A stretch of DNA of 64,000 nt, taken from Mytilus californianus (taxonomy: Eukaryota; Mollusca; Bivalvia; Mytilida; Mytilidae). Made by a program: the position numbers and the translations under genes. Shown one piece after another: positions 11,925 to 23,543 of the stretch; position 1 is the stretch's first letter, and each line of letters starts with the position of its first letter. Under the pieces are notes generated by a model that did not search any database, was not told the DNA's origin, and saw only the letters and a list, made by a program, of their open reading frames with translations. The stretch is taken from NCBI RefSeq assembly GCF_021869535.1, contig NW_026262734.1:89471285-89535284 (forward strand), written 5' to 3'.

Positions 11925-12053
11925 CAGATACTGAAAATAAAACATTTAGATGATACAGATGTACAGAAAATAAAACATTTAGATGATACAGATGTACAGA
12001 AAATAAAACATTTAGATGATACAGATGTACAGAAAATAAAACATTTAGATGAT
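11925..12053 (+). repeat. 33-bp minisatellite with open frame
   Basis: A 33-bp unit (AAAATAAAACATTTAGATGA followed by TACAGATGTACAG) is repeated nearly four times without mismatch. Because the period is a multiple of three, an open frame from ATG at 11,838 to TAA at 12,054 reads through it and encodes an 11-residue repeat, KIKHLDDTDVQ. It lies 406 bp upstream of the first coding exon of the gene. Whether it is transcribed or translated is unknown. Confidence 0.9.
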
Positions 12054-12461
12054 TAAACTTAATGCAAAGGAATATAAAAGTCAATGAAATAGTTACGGCT
12101 TTACTGATTGAATTATTTGAAGGAAAATAAGCAAACTGAATTAAAAAATAAATGAAGCTAATAAAAATGAAGGAATAAAAGCAAGGAGCTTGTTATGCTG
12201 TCTTTATTTCAAATATCCAACCTTTATACGTCCTTACTAAGTGATTGTGAAGAGTTTCTCTACGTAGATTGTATATACACGAAATAATTGCGATTTATTC
12301 GAGGAGAAATTTTTAAGAAATCAGGATAAATGAGGCAGTGAAACTTCATGTAACTAAACTAAATAATCGATTGTGATTCTGGTTTAATCTGAAGATACTG
12401 CAAGACCCAAGGTCACCCGAAAGAAAAAGTGTATTGTGCCGAAAGTAATTTAAAAACGACG

Positions 12462-12693
12462 ATGAATGAAAAGAGTCTGAAAAAGGCTTTGTTGAAGAAA
12501 TCATCGTCGCCTTATCCAGAAAGAAAGAAAAGACCTCGTTTGAAATTTGCATGGAATCGAGAACAAGCCGTAGATTACGATAACTGTAAACAAATTGATG
12601 TCTTTATTCAAGACGTGATCGAGAAAGCAAAAGAGGATTATTTAAACACTTATTCACAACAAAATGGTCAATGTATGGATGAAGATGTACCAG
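12462..12693 (+). CDS. Unknown 185-residue protein, coding exon 1 of 4
   Basis: This is the first coding exon of the only convincing host gene. ATG at 12,462 is the first ATG in a frame closed upstream by TGA at 12,390. The exon encodes residues 1-77 and ends with one extra base before the donor CAG|GTAAGA at 12,694. The segment is strongly basic near its start (KK at 7-8 and 12-13, RKKRPRLK at 21-28), which could be a nuclear localisation signal or a membrane-lipid contact. After W31 it becomes acidic and helix-prone (about residues 40-62). The chain with exons at 18,568, 21,942 and 26,387 keeps one frame through phases 1, 0 and 1. No domain family is recognised. An R6 inverted-repeat element starts 24 bp into the intron. 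Confidence 0.75.
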
Positions 12694-12717
12694 GTAAGAT
12701 TTCTGTATATGGTATAT

Positions 12718-12940
12718 GAGGGTCTGGATGGTGGTCCTTCCATTTCGGTATTCTTTAATTTTTACGGTCTTTTATCTCTATTCTTGTACGTGTTGCTTAT
12801 TATTCTGTATTCTTTGTTTTTTATCACCCCACTTTTTTTCCTATTTTTTGTCATATTCTTCTCTATTATTCATCATTTGTTTCCTTCTATCATGCGCATT
12901 GTCTCATTAGCCTCTATTCTCAGACCCTTACATGTAATTA
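12718..12940. mobile_element. R6 inverted-repeat element in intron 1
   Basis: The element begins ATGAGGGTCTGGATGG and ends CTCAGACCCTTACAT, giving imperfect inverted ends. The interior is T-rich with recurring TCTATTCT words. Related elements lie at 17,454-17,772 and 55,250-55,350. It starts only 24 bp from the exon 1 donor. No coding capacity is seen; the open frames over it are T-rich by-products. Confidence 0.55.
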
Positions 12941-12984
12941 TCACATGTGCATACTTTATTAAAAAATAGGTATAGTTCATGGCA

Positions 12985-13480
12985 TTAAAAGTAAAATAAC
13001 AAAAATACCGAACTCCAAGGAAAATTCAAAACGAAAAGTCGTTTATCAAATAACAAAATCAAAAGCTCAAACACATCAAACGATTTGAAAACAACTGTCA
13101 TATTCCTGACTTGGTACAGGCATTTCCTTATGTAGAACATGGTGGATTAAACCTGGTTTTATAGCTGTATAAACCTCTCACTTGTATGGCAGTCGCATAA
13201 AATTACATTAAATTGACAACAATGTGTGAACGAAACAAACAGGCATAATATAGGACAAAATGTCTAAAATACGGGTACAGCAGTCAACATTGTGTTATAA
13301 TCTTAATCACTATAAAAACTAACAAATATGTCAACAAAGAAAAACAAAATGGCATATAGACAAAGCACATAAGCAAAAATGGAAGACAAGAATACAAAAA
13401 ATGACCATAGCACAATAACACAACGGCGGGATGTATAAGTACCGAGCCACGCCAAAAGGACATTACCAAAAATGTAAGAA
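12985..13480 (-). repeat. Mussel repeat R5, long copy in intron 1
   Basis: The segment carries ATACCGAACTCCAAGGAAAATTC, AAAAGCTCAAACACATCAAACGA, CATATTCCTGACTTGGTACAGG, CCTCTCACTTGTATGGCAGTCGC and GGTACAGCAGTCAACATTGTG. Parts recur at 14,160-14,265 and 21,680-21,870 in the same direction, and in reverse at 27,840-28,200 and 29,270-29,345. From memory it is an abundant mussel repeat. Confidence 0.65.
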
Positions 13481-14159
13481 ACAGTACAGGTTAATGGTTT
13501 TTACATATATATCCTTACGACCATTGTATGTACTTAGTTTGGTGTCATATGTCTACGTACAACTGATATTTATATATATTTTTTTTTTCTCTAAATCTTT
13601 GGCAATTTAATCTTTTCTGGACCCATGCATTGTATAACACAATTTAATCAACGTGCGGTTGCTGATGATCTCAGAAGATGATTGGCTGAGTTTAAGGGTC
13701 ATAACCTTTATCAGCTCGCTGGATGAATCGTATTTGTGTTAGAGAAGTTGACAACTTTGTGCAATGTGGAAGACACTCAAAGGGGGTTTTCGTTTATCAA
13801 AAACGAAAATTCATTTGATAATCATTAGTTACTAGTGGATTATCGGATTTCTCCAATATCGATATTTAAAATTCCATAGTTTAACAACCTCGATTGGATA
13901 AATTCGATAATCCATTGGTACCAATGTAAGAATCTATATGTACTGAATATTCGTATATCATTAAAACACAAATGTTGCTTTAATGTTTTTTCTCGATAAA
14001 TGAAAAGAACACTTTTTGAGATAACAATAAACATGAAATATATATATTATATAGACTCGAAGGTAGTCGAATAAATCGAATATACATCTTCACTAGCACA
14101 AGAAACACAACATATTAACTGTTTTAGTCATTTTAAAGTATTTCTGGCAAAAAGCTGGT

Positions 14160-14265
14160 TGGTAAAAAGTAAAATCACAGAAATACTGAACTCCGAGGAA
14201 AATTCAAAAAGGAAAGTCCCTAATCAAATTGCAAAATCAAAAGCCCAAACACATCAAACGACATA
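14160..14265 (-). repeat. Mussel repeat R5 fragment in intron 1
   Basis: This short copy has AGTAAAATCACAGAAATACTGAACTCCGAGGAAAATTC and CAAAATCAAAAGCCCAAACACATCAAACGA blocks in common with 13,000-13,080. Confidence 0.65.
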
Positions 14266-14743
14266 ACTATCGATAATAGAGACACGTCTTATCGTACAGT
14301 GTTTCTCAATATGCAGGAAAAGTATATCAGTGGTTTTTTTTTAATAATTTTGCTTAGAAATCATGTTTTTAATTTGAGACGTCATCATGCATACTCACCG
14401 TTTATTGTGACATTATACAAGTACAATCAAATGAAAGCACGAACATTGACATCAAAGTTGAATTTCGAACAATGAAAAACTGAGGTCAAGCAAATCAGAC
14501 GTCGATTTAAACAGCTTAGAGGAGTATACGTTAGGGAAACATTATACGATAGCAGTCGCCTTTATCAAATGATAGTTTTTCATCTGTAAATGAAATAACA
14601 CTTTAAAATAAAAACAAAATTAATGCAATCAAGTAATTGCAGATGGAAATTTTACATACTAAACCCATGGAGAGGATTTTAGGCATCTTATTGACTGTCA
14701 CATTTTTTTGTTTCAGCGTACTTAATGAAGGAATATCTAGAAA

Positions 14744-15194
14744 GTAGTTTAGTTGTTATTGGCTTTCAACTGGCGTTCAGTAACTGCGACTACTCTCAAA
14801 TCTCTACTTTGTGTCTTCAGTCCTTTGTTAGTTGATTTTGTTTGGTTTGTGTCGATCTTACAAGTTAGGGGAGAGTTGGTCGACTGTAGATATGTTTTAC
14901 CTCGCAACATTCTGTATGTGTCTGTCCCAAGGGATGAGCCTGTAAATCAGTGGTTGTCGATTGTTGCTGTATATCATATTTGTTTTGTAAATAAATCAGG
15001 CCGTTAGTTATTTTCGTTTAAATTGTTTTACATTTGTCATATCGGGACCTTTTATATTTTTCTCTGCGGTATGGGTTTTGCAATTTTGTAATACGGTATA
15101 CGGTGTTTTATAGTTGATAGCTTCTACGTCGTTTGGTCTCTGTTGGAAAGTTGTCTCATTGGCAATCATACTATATCTTCTTATTTCTATATTG
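14744..15194 (+). repeat. Mussel interspersed repeat R1, copy 3 in intron 1
   Basis: The copy is colinear with 126-682: TTGGCTTTCAACTGGCGTTC, then AGTAACTGCGACTACTCTC, GTCTGTCCCAAGGGATGAGCC, TCAGTGGTTGTCGATTG, GGTATGGGTTTTG and the end GTTGTCTCATTGGCAATCATAC. It is close to full length relative to copy 1. Confidence 0.75.
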
Positions 15195-17453
15195 GGACGA
15201 AACAAATTCACAAAGCGTTATTTTCATTTGTGAAACAACAATTGATGTCATACCAAGAACCTAACTTAAACGTAAACATTGAAACTAAATAACAATGATT
15301 TGTCATTTTAACTTATCGATCCGGCAATTCAATGCTTCGTTTAGGTATAATTGGCTTTGAAAAGTTAATGTTGGAAATAAAACCGATATAACCATGAAAT
15401 TAAAGTACTGCGTGTGCATGTCTGCTACCGAATAATAGCAATTTTGATTCACAAAATGGCGTCAATAAGTCGAACGTATTGGATGATTTTTACAAAACAA
15501 TTTTTGATTTTGAATAAAAGTATACTAGTGTTTATTACAATGCACAGAACGATATCATAGAAATTTTATATTTCCATTTGAAGTATTAGTCACAACCTAC
15601 AATACATGTCTAGCCAATGATAATTAATTCAAATATCATATACATGTATTTATCTTGACATTTTCATATGTTGTCATGCCAGGTCTTGTATTATAGCTTG
15701 AATATGTTCAAAGCTCTAGAGTAAGATATTGTGTTACCTTTTTTGGAACAAATAATTTCAGAGAATTTTATATCTTACTTTATAGTATGGGTTTTGCTCA
15801 TTGTTGAAGGCAGTACAGTGACTTGTAATTGTTCATATCATCATCCTTTGGTCTCTGGTAAATAGTTGTAGTATTGGTAATTATACCGCATCTCCTTATC
15901 TTTATTCTGGAAATGGTTTAATGGTGTAATTTTAATGTTATAAAAGTATAAAAAGACAGACTTTGGCGTTTTCTGTATAGTTAAGACCAAGCTTATAAAG
16001 ATAACTAGTTCTATTTCCATGATATGAACAGTTTACTTCATAATTTATTTAAGCTGACAATAAGATGATATTAAAATCTCCTGATGTGTTCCGAGTATAA
16101 AAGCAATACGTAATGGTATTAACTTTAATGTCAGTCATCGTAGATACCACAGAGAGATGTAGTAATGAAATATTAATGATGAAGTATTGATGAAAGGAAA
16201 GCAATATAAATAGAATGACAGTGTAGAGTCTGAAATTATTAGAAAGCAAAACAAAAATACTCTCAGGATATGTGGATGTATGTTTTTTTCTCAATTTTGG
16301 TTAGTTTGGTCGAACTATAAATGTTGACCTAAACGCTTTTACGTCATCAAGGTACAGATCGAATGAGATCTATGAACTTTGATCCACTTAGTAGTGTTGA
16401 AAATATGTTTGAATTTTAAAATGCGGGTTTTCTGATGTCATATTCAAACTCTCGACCTATTTATTGCAATTAGTATATCATTTAAGTATGTTTTTCTGAC
16501 GATTTTTCAATAATTAAAAAAAAAGCACCATATAAAATAGCACATACAAAAGAAAATGGAAAAACGTCTTTTGAGTTAATTTTTGTTTTGAAGAATGATA
16601 GAGGCGCTTTCAGTACTAAACGTATTTTCATTTGCAGAATTTTTAAATACAGATACAAAGGAAATGTGAATGAAATACAAACGAAATAGTTTAACCCTAC
16701 AACATATTCATGTCCGTGTAACATTAATTAACCCGTGCAGTTGTTTTCTTTAGTCTTTACTTATTTTCCTATGTTATTATTTTTTTCTCTTATATATCAC
16801 ATGGTACCTGATCTTGGATCAAAGTTTCTGTCTAATTTAGTCACAACTTTTGTTTTTAGACTAAAACGATTAAGATCGTGATATGTTGTATAGCTGAAGA
16901 CCATGTTGCTTTGTAGATGTTTGTTTTGTCATTTGTATCGTCGGGTTGCTGTCTCATTAAGAAATATCCGGCATTTTCTTTAAATCATATGTAAAATAGA
17001 CAGGAATCTTCATATTAAAAAGAAGTTCACTGAAAAGAATATTTGGTGTGGATCTGAATTTTAAAATTGCTGCAATGACCAAAAAGTATCCTGATTTTTT
17101 GAAATTTCAAGAACTTTTTTATGAATATTTATTCGAAATATTTTAGAAATGGTTCATACATATCCTAATATATACCAATTTTACGTTTTTGTTGCCAATC
17201 ATGGCTAGCTCAAGATGGCCACCACCATTGAACACAACGTAAAATGAGAAACAGATACACACAGCTTCATTCCTTCTGTCTAAAATAGTTTGCGATGTTT
17301 TGTATGTCAAACTGAAATAATGACCACATCGGAAGAATATAAAAAATTCATACAAGAAATATGTACATACAGATTTACAGAAACCATATCCCATATCAAA
17401 ATGTGTCTCAAAACAGCATGCCAAAACATTGAAGAGGGGAATAGGACACAGAG
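15195..17453. repeat. Intron 1 sequence with R1 fragments
   Basis: Positions 15,782-15,910 are a truncated R1 copy (TATGGGTTTTGCTCATTGTTGAAGGC, then CCGCATCTCCTTATC). Positions 16,890-16,965 carry another mussel repeat end (CGTCGGGTTGCTGTCTCATTAAG). The remainder is AT-rich and unassigned. No exon in a compatible frame was recognised. Confidence 0.5.
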
Positions 17454-17772
17454 TCTTTCATTGGGGTCTGAATAGGGTTTACAGAATAGACAATAATGGC
17501 AAAAATGAGCAAAATAATTGAAAAATAGAAAACAATGGGGTGCAGAAGTATAAAGGATATTATAACTGTGGAAAATAAATGAATTAGATTATACAAAACT
17601 GATTACAGAAATAGAGGATATACAGAATAAAGACATCAAATGATTAAAAAACATAAATAGTAAAATCATTTTCATTGGAAATTTACAGAATAAGCTTTAT
17701 TTTTAAAGATAAAGACAAATGTCCTGAACATTTAACAATACAGAAATTAAGGACATCACCCAGACCCTCTTT
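17454..17772. mobile_element. R6 inverted-repeat element, second copy in intron 1
   Basis: The ends are GGGGTCTGAATAGGGTTTACAG and CACCCAGACCCTC, inverted relative to each other. The A-rich interior repeats ACAGAATA, ACAGAAAT and AATAGA words. It is related to the elements at 12,718 and 55,250. Confidence 0.55.
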
Positions 17773-18567
17773 TATAGGGATTATGTAGTCTAAAGTGCAA
17801 ACCTTTTAGATATTTTTATTTCTTAATCGATTAATTATTTGTGAAATAGGGAAAACGACATCAAATCTAGACATTAATGAGTTAAACGGATTAATTCCGG
17901 AAAAAGAAAAAGCTCTCTATCTGAAAATAAATTAATTATTCTGTCGTTTTCTATTAGTGCAACTGTGCTAAGGCTCTTAAAAGAAAAGATGTAATATAGC
18001 ACGATTGAAGGCAAATAATCGGTTAATTAATTCTCTTTTTCCACATTTATATGCTATTCTACAACTATTTACCAATAATAAAGAGATATAATAGTGTCCT
18101 AAAACCAAAATATACATTTTATGCGAACATGATTGTCGGATAAGTAGCAATAAGGTGTCTGAACAGCTTATCTCATACTGCCCTGTCATCTGAAACCTCT
18201 TTTATATTGTTCTTTATTAAAAATAAGTTTCGATGGTAATGAATGACGCAAACCAGTTTTTAACCAACTTATACATGCATGCACGCGAGCTTGGATTTTG
18301 GAAAATGTTGTAAATGTACCTTGACTTTATTCTTTGGTATAATAGAAAAATCCAATAGATAGACAATAGACAACATTTACTTGCACATTTATATGAACAC
18401 AAAATTATGCCTCGTTGACTTTCTAGTTATTTTCATATTTTTGTTTGTTTTTATATTTAGAAAACTCAAGTATTTATGAATTTCTTTATCAAATACAATT
18501 TTCGATAAAGACGTCTAAGACTCGTTAATCATGTTAATCATGTTAATCATGATTTTATATTTTGCAG
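17773..18567. other. Intron 1, 3' part, nothing recognised
   Basis: AT-rich sequence runs up to the exon 2 acceptor. A triple CATGTTAATCATGTTAATCATG run lies just before the acceptor at about 18,530-18,551. No repeat family or gene is recognised. Confidence 0.5.
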
Positions 18568-18644
18568 AAGACGAAGAATGCAACAAATCAATCCGTTTTC
18601 AAGTTGACGAAAGATTCACAAAATCAGATCACTGTTGTGGCCAG
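18568..18644 (+). CDS. Unknown 185-residue protein, coding exon 2 of 4
   Basis: This 77-bp exon follows a clear acceptor (TTTTATATTTTGCAG) and ends at CAG|GTAATA. It supplies the last two bases of codon 78 and then residues 79-103, finishing in phase 0. It is acidic at its start (EDEE, 78-81) and contains Cys82 and the pair Cys100-Cys101. The intron before it is 5,874 bp. Its reading frame is open only in the phase required by exon 1, which supports the join. No known motif is visible. Confidence 0.75.
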
Positions 18645-19018
18645 GTAATACATTTAAAATGCAATACTATATATTTAATTTTATTTCATACTGTTACCCA
18701 CACTTAAACTACTATAATACAGTGTACTTGTGCTTACAAAATTGTAACCGCAAGATATGAACAGATCCATATTGGAATGAAAGCAATTGGAATTCCGTGC
18801 AACTGAAAATTGCATGAGACGAGGTCTTTCGGTCATACAACTTTACTAAATACTCGGAGTAGAACAAAATGTGCTCAATACACTACAATGTAAATTCAGT
18901 ATTTTGATTTATCAATTTCTGAGTCTGAATACAATAATCAGGTTCGTCAACATCTCGTGCAACTGAAACATGTTCACACATCGTGCAAGAAACCAATTTC
19001 GGTTTGTTGTAAAGTAAA

Positions 19019-19260
19019 AGAGAGGCGAAACATACCAAAGGGACAGTCAAACTCATAAGTCGAAAATAAACTGACAACGCAATGGCTAAAAAAGAAAAAG
19101 ACCAACAGAAAAACAGAAAAACAGAATAACAGAAAAACAACAGTACACAAAACACAACATAGCTTAGAAAACTAAAGACTTAGCAACACGAACCTCACTA
19201 AAAACTAGGAGTGATCTCAGGGGCTCCGGAAGGGTAAAATCATATAAGAATCATATCATC
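19019..19260 (-). repeat. Repeat R3 in intron 2
   Basis: The reverse complement reads GATCACTCCTAGTTTTTAGTGAGGTTCGTG, GTTTTCTAAGCTATGTTGTG, CATTGCGTTGTCAGTTTATTTTCGAC and GAGTTTGACTGTCCCTTTGGTATG. This is the same block order as 31,880-32,070, 52,940-53,150 and 60,722-60,877. Confidence 0.7.
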
Positions 19261-19861
19261 AACCCTGGTGGACTGCTTTCGCTCAGATGTACAATGTTTA
19301 AGTTTTTGATTCTGTCTGAAAATAAAATTATGCAAATGTTAAAACATATATACTTGCTAACATCCGTCAAATTAAATAAGTTCGTTTGTCTTCACTGTTA
19401 TTTAGTTTATCATGCTTGCAGAAATGTATATTATTTTGCATTACCAAATACGGTAAGGATATAACAGTAATACATGTACTTTGATGTTTCTTCTGTCATG
19501 TTACTAATGCAAATATGACTTTTTTCCACTCTACCTATGAGTTTGACTATCGCTTTATTATCTTCCGCCTCTTTTAGTCATATTGGTCTCCGTAGAGTTA
19601 TCCGCAATATATGAATAACTGTCTTACGACATTTTCTGTTGTTAAATGCCTACTAAAAAATAAGACTTAGCTCGACATTTCAAAAACATGAAATCGATAA
19701 ATAAAACAAAACCCGAAAGGCATTTGTGCAATAAACTGTAGTAGACCTAAACGTCTGGTATTAGTTGTATATAATACATAGTAAATATAAGATTCCAACA
19801 AACTTACTTACAATGTTTATTCATTTTAATATAAAACCAATGAAATATTATCCTCTCAAAA

Positions 19862-21083
19862 TTAATCAAAGTTTACCATAATACTCTACAAAGTCAGTCC
19901 AGAAACGTTCTTTATCAAAGTTTACCATTATAATACTCTACAAAGTAAGTCCAGAAACGTACTTTATCAAAGTTTACCATAATACCCTACAAAGTCAGTC
20001 CAGAAACGTACTTTATCAAAGTTTACCTAATACCCTACAAAGTCAGTCCAGAAACGTACTTTATCAAAGTTTACCATAAAACCCTACAAAGTCAGTCAAG
20101 AAACGTACTTATCAAAGTTAACCATAATACCCTACAAAGTCAGTCCAGAAACGTACTTTATCGAAGTTTACCATAATACCCTACAAAGTCAGTCCAGAAA
20201 CGTACTTAATCAAAGTTTACCATAATACCCTAGGAAGTCATTCCAGAACGTACTTTATCAAAGTTTACCATAATACTCTACAAAATCAGTCCAGAAACGT
20301 ACTTTATCAAAGTTTACCATAATACCCTACTAAGTCAATCCAGAAACGTACTTAATCAAAGTTTACCATAATACCCTACAAAATCAGTCCAGACTCGTAC
20401 TTTATCAAAGTTTACCATAATACCCTACAAAGTCAGTCCAGAAACGTACTTAATCAAAGTTTACCATAATACCCTACAAAATCAGTCCAGACTCGTACTT
20501 TATCAAAGTTTACCATAATACCCTACAAAGTCAGTCCAGAAACGTACTTAATCAAGGTTTACCATAATACCCTACAAAGTCATTCCAGAAACGTACTTTA
20601 TCAAAGTTTGTCATAATACTCTACAAAATCAGTCCAGAAACGTACTTTATCAAAGTTTACCATAATACCCTACTAAGTCAATCCAGAAACGTACTTTATC
20701 AAAGTTTACCATAATACCCTACAAAGTCAGTCCAGAAACGTACTTATCAAAGTTTACCATAATACCCTACAAAGTCATTCCAGAAACGTACTCAATCAAA
20801 GTTTACCATAATACCCTACAAAATCAGTCCAGACTCGTACTTTATCAAAGTTTACCATAATACCCTACAAAGACAGTTCAGAAACGTACTTAATCAAAGT
20901 TTACCATAATACCCTACAAAGTCAGTCCAGAAACGTACTTTATCAAAGTTTACCATAATACCCTACAAAATCAGTCCAGAAACGTACTTTATCAAAGTTT
21001 ACCATAATACCCTACAAAGTCAGTGCAGAAACGTACTTGATCAAAGTTTACCATAATACCCTAAAAAGTCAGTCCAGAAACGT
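19862..21083. repeat. 49-bp tandem satellite in intron 2
   Basis: About 25 head-to-tail copies of a 49-bp unit share TTTACCATAATACCCTACAA, then AGTCAGTCCAGAAACGTACTTTATCAAAG. Variant monomers recur at 343 bp (7 x 49): TAATACTCTACAAAATCAG at 20,271 and 20,614, the CTACTAAGTCAATCC variant in the following monomers, and the CAGACTCGTAC variant at about 20,390, 20,488 and 20,831. This indicates block duplications within the array. A few copies have 1-3 bp insertions or deletions. Confidence 0.97.
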
Positions 21084-21269
21084 TGTCAACTGATGTCATT
21101 TGTTTTAAAGGGATTAATTTGGTGCTGATGTTAGACCTTTGCCAGTTTCTCTGCGTGCATTTAAAACGTGTCTAGACTCAAGGTGATAAACAACTTGACG
21201 TATTGTATAGACATTTTCTATAATTGTTCAAGACAGTGTGTCGACCTCTAGAAGTATTTTTCCCTTTTT

Positions 21270-21480
21270 TTTTCTATGCCCCCGCCGCTAGGCGAAGAGG
21301 GTATTAAGGTTAACGCTTGTCGGTTTTAACGTTCGTCCATCCCGAAATCGGTTTCCCTTCTCTAGCTTTAGCTTGCTCAACTAAATGTTATACAATACAC
21401 AACACTTACAATCACCAAACACAGATCTAATTTGAATTTGGGTGGCATCACTTTCACCATTCTCGAGTTATGTCCCTTTA
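21270..21480 (+). repeat. Bivalve repeat R8 fragment in intron 2
   Basis: The segment has TATGCCCCCGCCGCTAGGCGAAGAGGG, then CGTTCGTCCATCCCGAAATCGGTTTCC, then TTTGGGTGGCATCACTTTCACC and GAGTTATGTCCCTTTA. The order of these words is typical, from memory, of a dispersed bivalve repeat. Confidence 0.5.
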
Positions 21481-21679
21481 TAAATGAAAAAAAAAATGCT
21501 GAACTTGCCGTTTCCGCATTAAATCTAAAAGAAAAAAAAACACGTCATTATGTTTGAATTAGTAGATTAACTCTTGCATATCTAAACATTTACAGGCTGG
21601 TGCATCTGTTTACCACGGACACATATTTCTTCTTTTATTGTTTGTATGCTGTTATGGTTTTTTTTAGTTAAGAGAGGGT

Positions 21680-21870
21680 ATTCACAAACCTGATTTTATA
21701 GCTAACTAAACCTCTCACTTGTATGACAGTCGCATAGAATTCCATTATATTGACAACAATGTGTGAGCAAAACAAACAGACATAATAGGTAAAAATGTCA
21801 AAAATTGGGGTACAGCAGTCAACATTGTGTTATAATCTGAATCACTATAAAAAAAAACTATTTCAACAAA
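21680..21870 (-). repeat. Mussel repeat R5 fragment in intron 2
   Basis: It is colinear with 13,150-13,325: CCTGATTTTATAGCT, CCTCTCACTTGTATGACAGTCGC, GACAACAATGTGTGAGC and GGTACAGCAGTCAACATTGTG. Confidence 0.7.
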
Positions 21871-21941
21871 GACAAAAACAAAAGCAAAAATGAAAAACGA
21901 AATTTCAAAATTTACCATAGATGCTTTATTATGTATTCCAG

Positions 21942-22038
21942 GATGATGTTAGTTGCAAAGAAAATATTTCAAAAAGGAAAACTACAGAAAATAACAAAGG
22001 TTCTTTAGCTCAGGAAACTGTGGAAATGAAAGAATTAG
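21942..22038 (+). CDS. Unknown 185-residue protein, coding exon 3 of 4
   Basis: This 97-bp exon follows the acceptor TTATGTATTCCAG and ends before the donor GTAATT at 22,039, leaving one base (phase 1). It encodes residues 104-135, a hydrophilic lysine- and glutamate-rich stretch (ISKRKTTENNKG, QETVEMKEL) that looks disordered. The intron before it (3,297 bp) contains the 49-bp satellite. A family is not recognised. The exon could be skipped only with a frame change, because its length is not a multiple of three. Confidence 0.7.
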
Positions 22039-22225
22039 GTAATTAAATATAGAAATATAAATTTTTGTTCATGAAATACGAAAAAAAGAATATTTCGTTA
22101 TAAATATTTGATCTTAAACCATTATCTATGAGCTCGAGTCCCAGGGCAACAAATGCACAAAGTAAACAACGTTATAAAAATTATATTTCATCTTTCAGCA
22201 AGTTCATCATAACCATTTGACAAAT

Positions 22226-22411
22226 CAGGGACGGATCCAGGATTCTAGGTTAGGGGGCGCAAACTTAAATTTTTCGTCGAGCGAAGCGAGGGGAAAATTG
22301 TTTTTGGGGTAAAATTATCGAAATATTCTTTATTAATCTGAGGACAACCCATGCTTTGCAAATTTTAGGGTGGGCGCACGCCCGCCACGCCCCTGCCTGA
22401 ATCCGCCCCTG
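22226..22411. mobile_element. CAGGGRCGGATYCAGG foldback element in intron 3
   Basis: The left end CAGGGACGGATCCAGGATTC and the right end GCCTGAATCCGCCCCTG are inverted repeats. A perfect 5-bp duplication CAAAT flanks the element at 22,221-22,225 and 22,412-22,416. The 186-bp body contains GCGAAGCGAGG and GGGCGCACGCCCGCC hairpin-prone words and is GC-richer than its surroundings. No open frame is present. Confidence 0.85.
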
Positions 22412-22787
22412 CAAATGGCGATATTAACACCACACAACTTAAACTGAGCACAGAAAAACATGTGCAAAGAATGAAGAAATGACTTGTATGACCTAGATAA
22501 ATAAAACTAAATGCATTTTTTTTAAACAAAAAAGTTTGATACTTTGAATTCCTGAATTTTGATGGGCATTTTCGTTGGTGTTAAAATTCACTTACTGCCC
22601 CTGTGGGAAAATATTTGATTTTAATATTGTTTTGTATTGTAATCTGAATGATACGGACAAAAGATATCTACTCAAATAAACTCATCATAGATACAAGGAA
22701 AAGAGTGGAACTGAGTGGACATTAAATCAAATTTAGGTGTTTTGTTTATTTTACCATCTTTTGCAGTGTAGAACAAAAGTGCATTTA

Positions 22788-23542
22788 AGGATGTATTCCT
22801 CTGACGTTTCAGTCTCGTTGAAATCTCGTTCTGGAATCATTTCCAAAACATGTGATGCAAGTGGGAAATATCAATGAATTTAAAAAATATTATAATCAAA
22901 CTTAACTCTGTGAAAAAATTGTGTATTTACAATAAGTAGTTTTTGAGTAATAAAATTTCCCAATTTTATAACCAATCAAGTCAGTCTCATTAGCCAAAAT
23001 GTTGCGAAAATGGGTGAGGGGTACAAGCAATGATTTTACCAGAAACATGAACATCCCATATCAATTTTTTCTTTTTAAATTTTTCAGATATGTATTTTTT
23101 CAATCATTTATAACAAAGATGTTGAAATAATATGCTTTTTGTTCTAAAAAAGAGAAAAATCCTAAATTTACAAAATTGACAGCATGGTAAATTTGACACG
23201 AAAAAGCAACAAAATTTTATAAAACTTTCTTACATTAACACCTACCTATAGTTTTTTTTAAGTTAAATTTATTCAGATTGGTGAACTTCATCTTTAGTGA
23301 AAGTTTGAAAAAAAGTTTAATTGTTTCATGATATTAGCCTAAAAAATGGGTAAAAATTGATGAAAAATGGGAAAATCATCAAAATTGGCTACTTTCAAAT
23401 GGCCGTAGCAAAAAAAAGAAGTACACCACCATATGATTTTTTCTTCACCAATTATTATTTAACAGTCATATAAACCCAAAAATCAGGTAAAGAAAAAAAG
23501 TTTAATTCTAGAAATTTTTGGCTTCTCAGAGGTGTACATCCT
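22788..23542. mobile_element. Inverted-repeat element with AGGATGTA ends in intron 3
   Basis: The ends are AGGATGTATTCCTCTGA and TCAGAGGTGTACATCCT, an 17-bp inverted pair with two mismatches. The left flank is TA; the right flank is TT. The AT-rich interior (755 bp in all) has no coding capacity. The terminal AGGATGTA is shared with the elements at 2,287 and 58,159. Confidence 0.7.
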
Positions 23543-23543
23543 T

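Noticed and set aside
7609-21083. Possible CRISPR arrays at the 66-bp and 49-bp tandem repeats
   Set aside because: The repeats are contiguous without unique spacers and the genome is animal; they are satellites.
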